Shown here: positions 53,648-63,205 of the stretch, piece after piece | Layout: every line of letters starts with the position of its first letter | How positions within the stretch are numbered: the stretch's first letter is position 1 | Assembly (NCBI GenBank): GCA_949751835.1 | Contig: CATKHK010000012.1 | Coordinates: 372,001-436,000, forward strand | From: Blepharisma japonicum | Taxonomy: Eukaryota; Ciliophora; Heterotrichea; Heterotrichida; Blepharismidae | Length of the DNA: 64,000 bases | Direction: 5' to 3' | Translations under genes and position numbers: made by a program | The notes under the pieces: model-generated | The model's input: only the letters and a program-made list of their open reading frames with translations | Told to the model about the DNA's origin: nothing | Database searches by the model: none

Positions 53648-54952
53648 TTAAAGCTTTACTACCTCTTGAAACAGTTCCCTATATATATCATAGTAATCCC
53701 AATGATACCCTGAGATTTTCGAGAGACCAACAAGCAGTTTTTCATTTTGCAGCATCATAAACGCATTAACTTCTATAGCCTGCTCATTATATACAAACCT
53801 AGCCTTCATTTCATAATTAATCGGATCAATTTTCACATTCCCATTTTTCAGTTCAAAAAAGTATTTGATTGCTTGGAACAAGTCATCAGGATGAATATTT
53901 GAAAAGAATTTTGTAATCTTTAATAGACTTTGGTCAATGCTAACTACTCTCCTACTTGTCTGTCTCAATAAATTTGTTTCTGGGTCACTAAATGATCTAT
54001 ATCCTAATGAGGATTCTCCTTCAGATGAAAACTCTGCAGATTCTGTGTTTTGGATTGCTGGGGCTAAAAATGCTTTGGCTTCTTCTAATGTCGCTGTTGG
54101 GCCTTGGAACCATTGATGATTTTTGATTTCTTCTGCGCTCATTCTTTCTTCTGGGTTGTAGCACAGCATTTTCTCAATAAAATTTTGAAATTCTTCAGGA
54201 ATTTCAGGGGTCCCTGGTGGACTTTTATGAACCTTCCAGAACCTTTCCCAATTTTTTGTGAAAATGTGGACAAAGTGAGGGTTTTGTCTTTCAGCTCTTG
54301 CGAATGGAGGCCTGCCAAGCATAAAAATAAATAAAATAATCCCGCATGAAAATAAGTCAGTTGAGATCCCTCGATATGGCTTTCTTTCCAGTATTTCTGG
54401 AGCCATATATGGTCTCGTGCCTTTGAATGTATTAAGCTGCCCTGACCCATCTCTTCCACTTGTAGGTCCAGCATATCCGAAATCTGAAAGTTTTAGCTCA
54501 AAATTTTCAGTCAAAAATATATTTTCAGGTTTAAGGTCTCTATGAACTACTCCTGCACTATGCAATGCTTCAACAGCCGAAAGCAAACACTTGAAATAAA
54601 ATCTAGCAATTGGTTCAGGAAATGCACCTAGTTTAAACACAAAATCAAAGATTTCTCCGTTTTTGGCTAATTCTAAAGCTATATAAGAAACAAATTTGGT
54701 CCTCTCTTGTTTTTTGTGGTAAACAGCCGATTTAGAATAGTCTAGTAGTTTAATGATGTTGGGATGATTCGAAACATTTTGAAGAACGTCAAGCTCTGTT
54801 TCCATAGTGGTAAGCCTATCAGGTCTAATGACCTTTAAAGCCAGCATCTCATCAGTTTCTGTGTTTTGGACAAGTTTTACTTTAGAAGTAGCACCTCTGC
54901 CTAGAGTTTTGATGATTCGATACTTATCTACTCAGCTCTTATCAGACTCCAT
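53648..54952 (-). CDS. Ser/Thr kinase, CAMKL type with KA1-like C terminus
   Basis: 434 residues. The start is ATG 54952, found by reading the TGA at residue 7 as Trp; this adds the Gly-rich loop (LGRGATSKV, 17-25). Landmarks: Lys40 (ALKVI), HRDLKPEN with Asp139, DFG 157-159, GTRPYMAPE and the DLFSCGIILFIFMLG helix. The kinase domain ends near residue 285. The last ~95 residues (IHPDDLFQAIKYFFELKNG...FVYNEQAIEVNAFMMLQ...YDIYRELFQEV) resemble the KA1/CAMKL C-terminal domain that binds phospholipids or holds the kinase inactive. All catalytic residues are present. It is a SNF1/AMPK/Chk1-like kinase, substrates unknown. Confidence 0.92.
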
Positions 54953-55322
54953 ATCTCTCACAATAAATTCTTATTAAAAATGGATATTCATCATAAATGA
55001 AAAATAAATGAAAAATTTATTTAATAAAAGTATTTTAAAGATACATAAATTATTAAGAAAAGTCGAATTAGTGTAGCATTTCCATATATGAAAAAAATTA
55101 ATGAGAATTTATCTTCACAATTTGCCTTTAATCTAATCATTAAAATCACATATCTAAATTTTTATGCTTTTATTATAGTTATTAAATTTTTCCTGTTTAT
55201 TCAATAAATAATTTTTAAAAATTTCCAGTAAAATATCACTTCCACAATCGCCAAAGCATATTAGCATCCATCAGGATTTTCCCCTATTTCTGTTAAGATT
55301 TAAGTTAACAGGCCTTATTACA
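54953..55322. other. Intergenic region
   Basis: 370 bases, strongly AT-rich, between two minus-strand genes. No gene or structure is supported. Confidence 0.4.
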
Positions 55323-55832
55323 CTAGCAAAAATCATTAATTAGATATATATCAGGTTTCTTCTTTCGTGGCGTTATTAGTGGATTATGTTTATAATTGAT
55401 CCTTTCTCCAGCGTAGCCTATAGTTACAGTTCTCTCAAGGGGAGTATGATTTTCAGCTGATTGCAGTTCAAAGCAATGGCCAGTTTGTAAATTCAAATGA
55501 AATTTTGGTGTCGTCCTTATTCCCATATCATCTTTAATTAAAGGCAATCTGGTCGCTGTGTAAGTGGATGCTACTCTGGAAGTTAAATTCTTAGCTGGCA
55601 TAACGTGAGTGTCAATTTTTAAAGACAATTTCTCATCATAAATCTGATAAGAACTGATTATTGGAGCTGATAACCTTTTTATATGCATTGAGCCTGATTT
55701 TTCGTCGGAATTGTTAGATTTTATAATTTTTGAAGTCTGTGAATGCAATCTATCGAAAACATCTAAATTGTGAGAAGGCTTGGGAGAGAGTCTTTTAGTT
55801 AGGCTTGTAGGAGGCTTTCCTGAATTATGCAT
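55323..55832 (-). CDS. Hypothetical protein, 169 aa
   Basis: A polar, basic and probably disordered protein from ATG 55832 to TAA 55323. It has scattered Ser/Thr-Pro sites (KRLSPKP, HTPLERT, ITPRKKK) and a conserved-looking C-terminal block (TVTIGYAGERINYKHNPLITPRKKKPDIYLINDFC). No domain is recognised. Confidence 0.6.
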   Translation of the reverse strand: MHNSGKPPTSLTKRLSPKPSHNLDVFDRLHSQTSKIIKSNNSDEKSGSMHIKRLSAPIISSYQIYDEKLSLKIDTHVMPAKNLTSRVASTYTATRLPLIKDDMGIRTTPKFHLNLQTGHCFELQSAENHTPLERTVTIGYAGERINYKHNPLITPRKKKPDIYLINDFC

Positions 55833-56096
55833 ATATTTAATTTATTGCAATTTAAAGAGACAATCATATGCAAGTATTTTACTTACAAATTTACCAGGGA
55901 CAATAACGTTCAAAGAGAGTCAGTATTTGTGCAAAAGGCTTCCTAATTATTTTTAAAAGCAAAATTTTCATTATGGTTTTACTGATACTTGCTAAATATA
56001 AATAAAATCGTTAATTTTATAATTATTTAAATTTGATAAGTAAAAATTCTAAATTAATGCATGGAAAATTGAATTTAAGTTAATTTACATGAATAA

Positions 56097-57188
56097 TTAT
56101 GGCACAAGGCTCACCGCGTCGTATGAAATCAAACTTCCAGGGGTAAAGCAGCTATTTACAGGATCAAATAAAAAATAAGAAGCAATGTCTCCTGGAGGTA
56201 TTAAATATTTGGACCCATTCACACCTGAAATTTTATGCAAATAATTTGTGCTGTCATCTTTATAATAAATCCCCAGTAAATCATTTCGCCTATTAAAAAT
56301 CAGCACACATATCTTTTTTCCTGATTTATCTATAAGGTCAAAAATCCCTTGCCTTGTCGGAATTTGATGAGGTTTTGCAAAAAAAATTTTAGTTAAAGCT
56401 AGCTTGATTTTTTCAACATTTCCTTTATAGCTATCTTCAGACCTAAATGGGTCGAATTTAGCATTTTCACTCTGCTCAACAGCCATTTCAGTAAAAGCTA
56501 TTGAACTTCCAGGGCCAGTTTGAGTTGTATTTGTATTTAAAGATTCTCTCACTGCATCATCTGACCTTTCTGTCAATATAGCATTTCTAAAAGGTATTCC
56601 ACTGTCTTTTTCTCCAAAAATCATTCATAATTTTTTCTTTATGTCCATTCTTGTATTTTCTATTTTTTTTACCAAAATTTCATGCATTGAGGTTATTTCG
56701 TTTCGAGGATCTTGCTCTTGAATTTCTGCCTCATTGGTGGGAAGATTTCAGGATTTTCTTTCTGAAATGATATTTCTGATGTTTTGTTCATCCTCTGACA
56801 TGCTGTCTGAAGATGAAGACTCATTTCTTTCTTTTAGGATAGGCAAGCCTGTCTGATTGAGGTATTTTGCAAGTGAATTAGGGGTTAATTTCTTTTCGTG
56901 GTAGTTGGATTTTGGTGGGGTTTTATTGATGAGAATCTCAGTTTCTGGCGGATGTGGGAGTACTTCACTGACAGTTCTTTTGTGGACTGGCTTTATCTTT
57001 GAGAAGTCATTATGATTGAAAGAAAGAGTTGGCCGATGTTTTGGCTCTTCTGTTTGATATTCAGGCAAAATAAGGGAATCTGCCTCACATCTGATGAATT
57101 TTTCAAGGTTTATGAAATTATTGGGATCTTCATAATATTTGCTACTTACAGAATCTCTTGATATAATGTTATTGCTTCTATTTTTCAT
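56097..57188 (-). CDS. Protein with CAMSAP CKK-like C-terminal domain
   Basis: A 363-residue frame, continuous only with TGA as Trp (residues 147 and about 187). The first ~250 residues are disordered and Ser/Thr-rich, with a short coiled helix near 165-187. Residues ~255-363 match the layout of the CKK domain: VEKIKLALTKIFFA, a polar loop, IFDLIDKSGKKICVLIFNRRNDLLGIYY, LHKISGVNGSKYLIPPGDIASYFLFDP and a final ISYDAVSLV (compare the ...ILFR...Y..., GxGP, YKYNSDRKxF, VDAxTI blocks of CAMSAP/Patronin). CKK binds microtubule minus ends. The N-terminal calponin-homology domain of animal CAMSAPs is absent. The assignment rests on pattern only. Confidence 0.62.
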
Positions 57189-57285
57189 TTATCAATGATT
57201 TCTATTATAAATCCTTTTTAATTATTGGAGAGTTTTCGCCTATTATGGAAACTATTTATATTAATTGTATATAAAATTCAAAATA

Positions 57286-58035
57286 ATGAACATTGATCCT
57301 ATTCTTTTCTTCAGTAACCCCAATATGCCTGAAGAAATTTCTTCATCATTGAGGAAAATAGGACTGCAGGTGCTATGCGTTCCAGTCTTAGAGACAAATT
57401 ACGAAAAGCACGAAGGGAATGTAAAAAAAGCTTTTGAAAATATTCAAAAAGTAAAGGCAGTCGTCTTCCCAAGCCACAGATCTGTTCTTGCGCTTGGGAG
57501 GACTGGAATCAATGTAAGGCATTTGAAGTGGTATGCACTTAGAGAAAGCACTGCTAATGTTTGCTTGGATATTCTGTCCAAGATTCCTGAAGTTACTGTT
57601 AAAAAAGGACTTCCTGAGCTGATTGATACTTTAAGAAATGATACAGATCTGATAGGAAGCCAAATTATTTTTCTCAGCGGCTATCGTCAGAAAGTGACAC
57701 CTATTAGACAACTAAAGGAATTTGATATATCAGTCAGGAATATCTGCTGCTACTCTACATCTTCTGTTTATAAAACTGACATCCTAAAAACACTCAAAGG
57801 AATTACACCAGTTGCTTGCGTTTTTTTTAATGTAGCTGGAGTAAGAATTGTATGCAACACTTTAAAAAACACAGGATGGGAGTGAAGAGATAAGCGCATT
57901 TTTGCAACAGAGGAAACGGTTGCAAAAGCACTCAGGGAAAAGAAAGAAATAAGGCGTTGTGATGCAATATCTCAAGACTCTAATTTGGAGGGCATTAAGC
58001 AAATGCTTCAGAGTTACTTTCGCTGCAAATGCTAA
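57286..58035 (+). CDS. Uroporphyrinogen-III synthase (HEM4)-like protein
   Basis: 249 residues from ATG 57286 with a TGA-encoded Trp near 57883. Two-lobed pattern of uroporphyrinogen-III synthase: VKAVVFPSHRSVLALGRTG (like FTSxxAV), WYALRESTANVCLDIL (like vGxxTAxAL), an SGYRQKVTPIRQL hinge, VRNICCYSTSSVYKT, ACVFFNVAGVRIVCNTL (like FtSpsgv) and RIFATEETVAKALRE, ending in LEGIKQMLQSYF. In the family these close hydroxymethylbilane to uroporphyrinogen III in haem synthesis. The family is highly divergent, so this is a fold-level call. A role in haem synthesis would imply the other pathway genes elsewhere. Confidence 0.55.
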
Positions 58036-58847
58036 TTGCATCTGCAAGCTAGTATTTAATGTACAAATTTACATATGTTCTTAATTCGAGTCAATCTATA
58101 TATTAGATAAAATTAGAAAAAGTACATTTTTAAAAATGGAAAATCAAATAATCCAACTAAGTATCTTAATTAAAGAAAAATATAAAATGTTAAGAATTAT
58201 TATTTAGCTAAATATAAATGCAGATTCATAATATAAACATTTAATAAATCAAATTTGCATTGCCATCATAATATCTAGCTAAGGCTCATCATTTTATTGC
58301 TGTATACTAATATTTCTCTCAATGCTTTTGAAGTATTTCTGAATTAACAGCATTCAAATATCTCCAACAATCATATATAGGCATCATATATTAAAAATTT
58401 TGGTAATTTTGATTTTGTTTATTATAGAAATCCAGGATTTCTCATGATTTAAATTTTTTCCAATTCATCCTTGCATCTACAATAATATCTCAATGGAAAT
58501 ATCATAAAGCAATATTCTTTGACATTTTGGGATTTGACAAGCAAAAAGACACTCTATGATATAGCTTCTCAATATGCACCATCATCACTATATCAGCACT
58601 AAATCAAAAGACCTTGAATGGAAAAGTAGAAAAGGAGCTAAATTCAGGTCTAGCACAATATAGATTGATTAAAATTATTATACATAAAACATAAATATAA
58701 GAACAACTGGAAACATTGCCACTAGTTAAAAAAATAAAGACATAAACTCATAACTGTAAATAATGTGCTTAAATCTGTTTTATTTTATTTTTGGGCTTTA
58801 ATTTTCAAATCATAAGTTTGATGTTAACATATAATTAATAAGAAAAT
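58036..58847. other. Long intergenic region, no supported gene
   Basis: 812 AT-rich bases between two plus-strand genes, the longest gap inside the window. The minus strand has a 126-codon stretch (58391-58768) without TAA or TAG under UGA=Trp, with ATGs only from 58585. Its translation is Trp/Phe-rich and unlike any family I know. It could be a decayed gene or chance; it is not annotated as a gene. Confidence 0.4.
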
Positions 58848-60110
58848 ATGGGAGTGCTCCACGTACTTTTATTGCCAATTTTACTTGCATCTGCACTGTA
58901 CTCCGCTTCAAGCCCAGTAGTCAAGCTTACCAGTTCTAACTTTCAAAAAGAAGTTATAGAGTCCGACGATATTTGGCTGGTTGAGTTTTTCGCCCCATGG
59001 TGTGGCCACTGCAAACAATTAGCCCCTGAATGGGAAAAAGCTGCTAAAGCCCTCAAAGGAATAGTAAGAGTAGGTGCCGTCGATATGACTACTGACCAAC
59101 AAGTAGGTGCTCCTTACAAAGTTGAAGGTTTCCCAACTATCAAGTTCTTTGGCGAAAACAAAAGATCTCCTCTAGATTATAATTCTGGAAGATCTGCAAA
59201 AGAAATCACATCATATGCCTTAAGTCAAGCTGAACAAATAGTCCAAAAACGACTTGGAGGAAAGCCAAGCTCAAGCGGTTCAAGCGGAAACTCTCAAGGA
59301 AGCCAAGAATCTGTAAAAGATGACGATGTCATTGTCTTGACTGATAGCAATTTCGAAGAGCTGGTACTTAAAAGCAAAGACATGTGGCTTGTTGAAATGT
59401 ATGCACCATGGTGCGGCCACTGCAAAAAACTTGCCCCTGAATGGGCCAGAGCTGCTACTCAACTTAAAGATTCTGTAAAATTAGGCAAATTAGATGCAAC
59501 TGCTGAAACTAAGACTGCGCAGAGGTATGGCGTTAAAGGGTATCCAACCATCAAAATTTTCCCTCCTGGAGAGAAAAACAATGCAGAAGACTACAATGGT
59601 CCAAGAGAAGCTGAGGGAATTGTAAGGACTGCTTTAAGCAAACTTGATCAATATGGGGTTGCTCCTGAAATACCTCAACTTGTAAGTGCTGAGGTTTTTA
59701 AAGAAAATTGTGATAAGCAAGTGTGTATTATTGCATTTTTGCCTCATATTTATGACAGCTCAAGCGTGGAGAGGAATAGATATATTGAAGTCTTCCAAAA
59801 TGTTGCAAAAAAGACAAGAGGAAAACCAATTAGACTTATGTGGGCACAAGCTGGAGACTTCTTGAAGCTTGAACAAATGCTAGGACTGGGAATGGGGTAT
59901 CCAGCAGTTGCAGGGGTTAGTACACAGAAAACCAGATACTCTGTCATGAAGAGTGCATATAACCCTAGTGAAATAGATACATTCATTACTAAAACTCTCA
60001 GCGGTTCAGTACCTCTGATTGAATATAAAGAATTACCAAAATTAAGTAAGGTGGAGCCTTGGGATGGTCAAGATCATCAGCCTGAAGTCTCGCAGTCAGA
60101 AGATCTTTAA
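58848..60110 (+). CDS. Protein disulfide isomerase, PDIA6/P5 type
   Basis: 420 residues: signal peptide (1-20), thioredoxin domain a with WCGHC (Cys52/Cys55), Ser/Gly linker (about 138-155), second thioredoxin domain with WCGHC (Cys188/Cys191), then a non-catalytic b-type domain. The a-a'-b order is that of P5/PDIA6 rather than classic PDI (a-b-b'-a'). It makes and rearranges disulfides of secretory proteins in the ER. The C terminus is SEDL, not KDEL; with KVDL on the GRP94 in this window it suggests a relaxed retrieval signal. The unusually long gap upstream may hold its promoter. Confidence 0.95.
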   Translation: MGVLHVLLLPILLASALYSASSPVVKLTSSNFQKEVIESDDIWLVEFFAPWCGHCKQLAPEWEKAAKALKGIVRVGAVDMTTDQQVGAPYKVEGFPTIKFFGENKRSPLDYNSGRSAKEITSYALSQAEQIVQKRLGGKPSSSGSSGNSQGSQESVKDDDVIVLTDSNFEELVLKSKDMWLVEMYAPWCGHCKKLAPEWARAATQLKDSVKLGKLDATAETKTAQRYGVKGYPTIKIFPPGEKNNAEDYNGPREAEGIVRTALSKLDQYGVAPEIPQLVSAEVFKENCDKQVCIIAFLPHIYDSSSVERNRYIEVFQNVAKKTRGKPIRLMWAQAGDFLKLEQMLGLGMGYPAVAGVSTQKTRYSVMKSAYNPSEIDTFITKTLSGSVPLIEYKELPKLSKVEPWDGQDHQPEVSQSEDL

Positions 60111-60185
60111 GTAAAATAAACCATTCAAAGAAATTATTCCCTATCACTATAATATACTTTGAAATATATAAAATGATAAATAAAT

Positions 60186-61217
60186 ATGTTTAGACACTTT
60201 GCGATTCTTAGTAGAATGAGATCAAAAAAATCTTCAGTATCGACAGAAATTTCAATTCTCATCAAAGAAATCAAGGATTCTTTAGGAAATGCTAACAACC
60301 TAGGAGTAGATACCAATAAAAAATGTGAAGAAATCTCATCATTATTAAATAGTGAAGCAGCAAATTCCGATTCATTAATATCAGAAATTCTTAAAAGCAG
60401 CATTGCATGGCACTTAGCCTCTCATGAAAATATTTTTAATTCTCTTTTCAATCTTACAGATAGCTATTTTCCAAAAAATAAAAGAAATCTTCTCTCAAAT
60501 CTTATATCTATAGAAGGAACAAGTGAAAATAGTCAAATCTTCTCAGAATACCAATCAAGAAGAATAATATCAGAAGGTTCTTCTATGATTGACAATTTTT
60601 CCTGAAATGAGTTGACCAAAATTGCAAGATTTATGAAAAGAAATGATTATTGTGACTACTGATTGCTAGACAAAATAACACAAAAATTTATCTACAATGA
60701 TCCTCCTTTTGAGCCTCTTATTAATTATTTGAATTTGACATGAACTTATGAACCTATAAGCGTAGAACTTGTTTATAATTTTCGTCAAATTATTAGTAAG
60801 TCAGCACTTGAGATCCCAATTCACAATATCCCACAAATTTTAAATCTGCTGATCAAGTCAGGAGTAAAATACAATATGCTGAGTATTCTCAATCTTTTAG
60901 AAAGAGTCGACACAATATCGATAAGAAAGCTCAAAACTTCTGATCAAATTACGCTTCTAATTGCATTAGTTAAGTGTAGAAGAAATCAGATTCTCGTCAA
61001 TCCAGAAGTGTTTGATGCACTTGCGGAGATTATTAAAAAAGGAATAAAAAGGCATGATGCTGAATGCTTGGTAATTATTGGGAAATTTTTTGCAGAACTT
61101 GATTATCATGATGTTGAGCTGTTTAAGTCGATAAAAGAGAATGCTGATAAATTTGGAGAAGCAGATGAGCTGTTAGAGTATCTCCTCAAAACTTCACCTG
61201 AAATTCAAGTAATTTAA
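60186..61217 (+). CDS. Helical protein, possibly mitochondrial
   Basis: A 343-residue frame, continuous with four TGA-Trp codons (60603, 60660 and two more). The N terminus MFRHFAILSRMRSKKSS is basic and amphipathic, as in mitochondrial presequences. The rest is helix after helix with repeats of roughly 35-38 residues (ELTKIARFMKRNDYCDYWLLDKITQKFI; QILNLLIKSGVKYNMLSILNLLERV; LVIIGKFFAELDYHDVELFKSI). This resembles the helical-repeat RNA-binding proteins of protist mitochondria (FASTK/OPR-like), but the assignment is only by style. Confidence 0.7.
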
Positions 61218-61711
61218 ATATTTCAAGAAATCAAGTGGATTATTGCCAATAATTATTATATTTAAATAATTCTTACTATCAATCTATTAGTAGTTGTTTA
61301 ATTATAAAAAATGATATATTCTTATTTAGGAACCAATGAATGAAAAAGTTATATGGAATAGATCTATAATAAGATTCAAATAAATTCAAAATGCACGTTA
61401 ATAGATACTAAATTTGTCTATATAAGACATCTTATTCCTTAAATTCTAAAGATAATTAAATTTATTTTTATTAAAATGGGAAATTTTGGACTATTATAGA
61501 TCGATCATAGGTGAAAAATGGAATGAAAATATAAGCTTTCAAGCAGTTCTTAATTGTATTTGTTGTTAAAAAAGCACTTAAGAAAAATATTGCTAAAAAG
61601 TTGTTTATTTAATCATTTATAAGTAGATAAAGAATTTTTATTACAATCTCAATGATATCTTACACATATTTATTTCATATCATTATAAGAGCTAAAAGTC
61701 TTAACTTAAGC
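61218..61711. other. Intergenic region, convergent genes
   Basis: 494 AT-rich bases between the ends of two convergent genes. No gene, RNA or clear repeat is supported. Confidence 0.4.
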
Positions 61712-63205
61712 TTACGCTCTTGAAATTAAATATTCTTTGAGTTCTTCATAGCTGATCAGCCCATCTTGGTTAGTATCTGCAGCTTTAAAGAAATCTGCCC
61801 ATTCACTGCTATCAATTCCAGGGAAACTGTTTTTGAAGTCATCTAAAGCAAGCTGCCCATCAGACCCTATATCCAAGCTTTGGAATACTTTTTCCAGTTC
61901 CTCTTTTTCGACAGTCTTCTTCCAATTTCTCGAAGCCATCATAAATTCAGTGTACCCAACAAATCCACTATGATCTTTATCAATTTCTGAAAATATTTTT
62001 TTCGGGTCTACATTTGTCCCATGGCTCAAATTTTTTAGCCCACTTTCAATTTCTTCTAATGTAAGTCTTCCATCCCCGTTCTTATCCATAGCTTTAAATT
62101 GTTCTTCTAGTTTTTTATCTTCTGTTGTGTCAGAAATTTGAGTAGCAACAAAGGAAAACAAAGCATCTGACAATTTAGATTCGGAATGATGTCTAGTTAA
62201 CTGAGCAAAAACTTCATCAGCCAATGGAGCATTTGAAATTGTATTGTCATTGTAATTTTTTATCCATTTATGTTCTAACACTTGACTGGCACTTAGTCGA
62301 GCTTCTGGGTCAACAGTTAGCATTTTTTTGATGAGATCTTTAACTTCTTCTGAAAGATGTTTGCAATGGGCTTTATCAAGCTGCAATTTGCCTTCCTTTA
62401 TTGCAGCAACGATATCTGTAACTTTATGCCCACCGAATGGAGGTCTTCCAACCAGCATCATATAGAGGACAACTCCTGCGCTCCAAATGTCGCATTTTTC
62501 ATTATACTCTTTATCAAATACTTCAGGCGCCATATATTGAACCTAAATAATTTTTACGCTTCCGATAGGCTCTTTCAATGCGTGCTTGTGCTTCATTTTC
62601 TTTGAGAGAGAAAAATCAACGAGTCTGATTTCTGCATTGTTTTCTTGGTTTTCGTATAAAAGGGTCTTAGTGCTTATATTTCTGTGAACGATTCCATTTG
62701 CGTGACAACAGTTGATTGCAAGCATAATATCTTTAAAAGTTTTGGCAGCGTCTTTTTCACTGAAGCTTTTATTTTTCGATATTTTGGCTGTAAGTTCGCC
62801 ACCTGTACATAATTCTGTTATTAAATTCAAGGACTCATCTGATTCTATAACTTCAGTAACTTTTACAATATTTGGATGATCCTAATTGGAATTTACTATG
62901 CTATAGAGTGTTTCAAAAGACTCTAAGGTTTGTTCTAGTTTTTTCTTGCTTGTTTTGGTTTTGATGAATTCTTTTAAGAACCTCTCAACATTTGTCTTAA
63001 CGTTCATAACTTGAAAATAAGAACCATGTTTTTCAGTCCCCAAGAGTTTAATGATCTTGTACTTTTCGCCTACTTTACCCTTCTGGATTACTAATTTAGG
63101 TTTCTCAGCACTAGCAGCGACTACTTTCAGTGGTTCACCTAGAGATTTCACGTCCCCTGCCTTTTTTTTGGAAGGTTTTTCTTCTTTGGAGTTGCAACAG
63201 CCCAT
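61712..63205 (-). CDS. CDPK-like protein with degenerate kinase domain and four EF-hands
   Basis: Three exons (63205-62897, 62881-62558, 62542-61712) give 487 residues. It starts MGCCNSKEEK, a strong myristoylation/palmitoylation signal. The kinase domain is about 48-305: the Gly-rich loop is LGTEKHGSYF (GxGxxG lost), HRD is HRN (Asn171), the following LK is IS, and DFG is DFS (192-194); APE and later helices are normal. Four EF-hands follow (DKNGDGRLTLEE, DKDHSGFVGYTE, DIGSDGQLALDD, DTNQDGLISYEE), all with good Ca2+ ligands. So it has the plan of a calcium-dependent protein kinase but is probably inactive or very weak: a membrane-bound calcium sensor. The end FLKEFIKTK keeps a Lys near the VAIK position. 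Confidence 0.88.
62543..62557 (-). other. 15-nt intron in the CDPK-like gene
   Basis: On the coding strand GTAAAAATTATTTAG, phase 0, in-frame TAG. Removal gives GSVQYMAPEVFD, the conserved activation-segment end. Confidence 0.9.
62882..62896 (-). other. 15-nt intron in the CDPK-like gene
   Basis: On the coding strand GTAAATTCCAATTAG, phase 0, in-frame TAG. Removal gives LYSIDHPNIVKV, the usual kinase DHPNIV motif. Confidence 0.9.
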
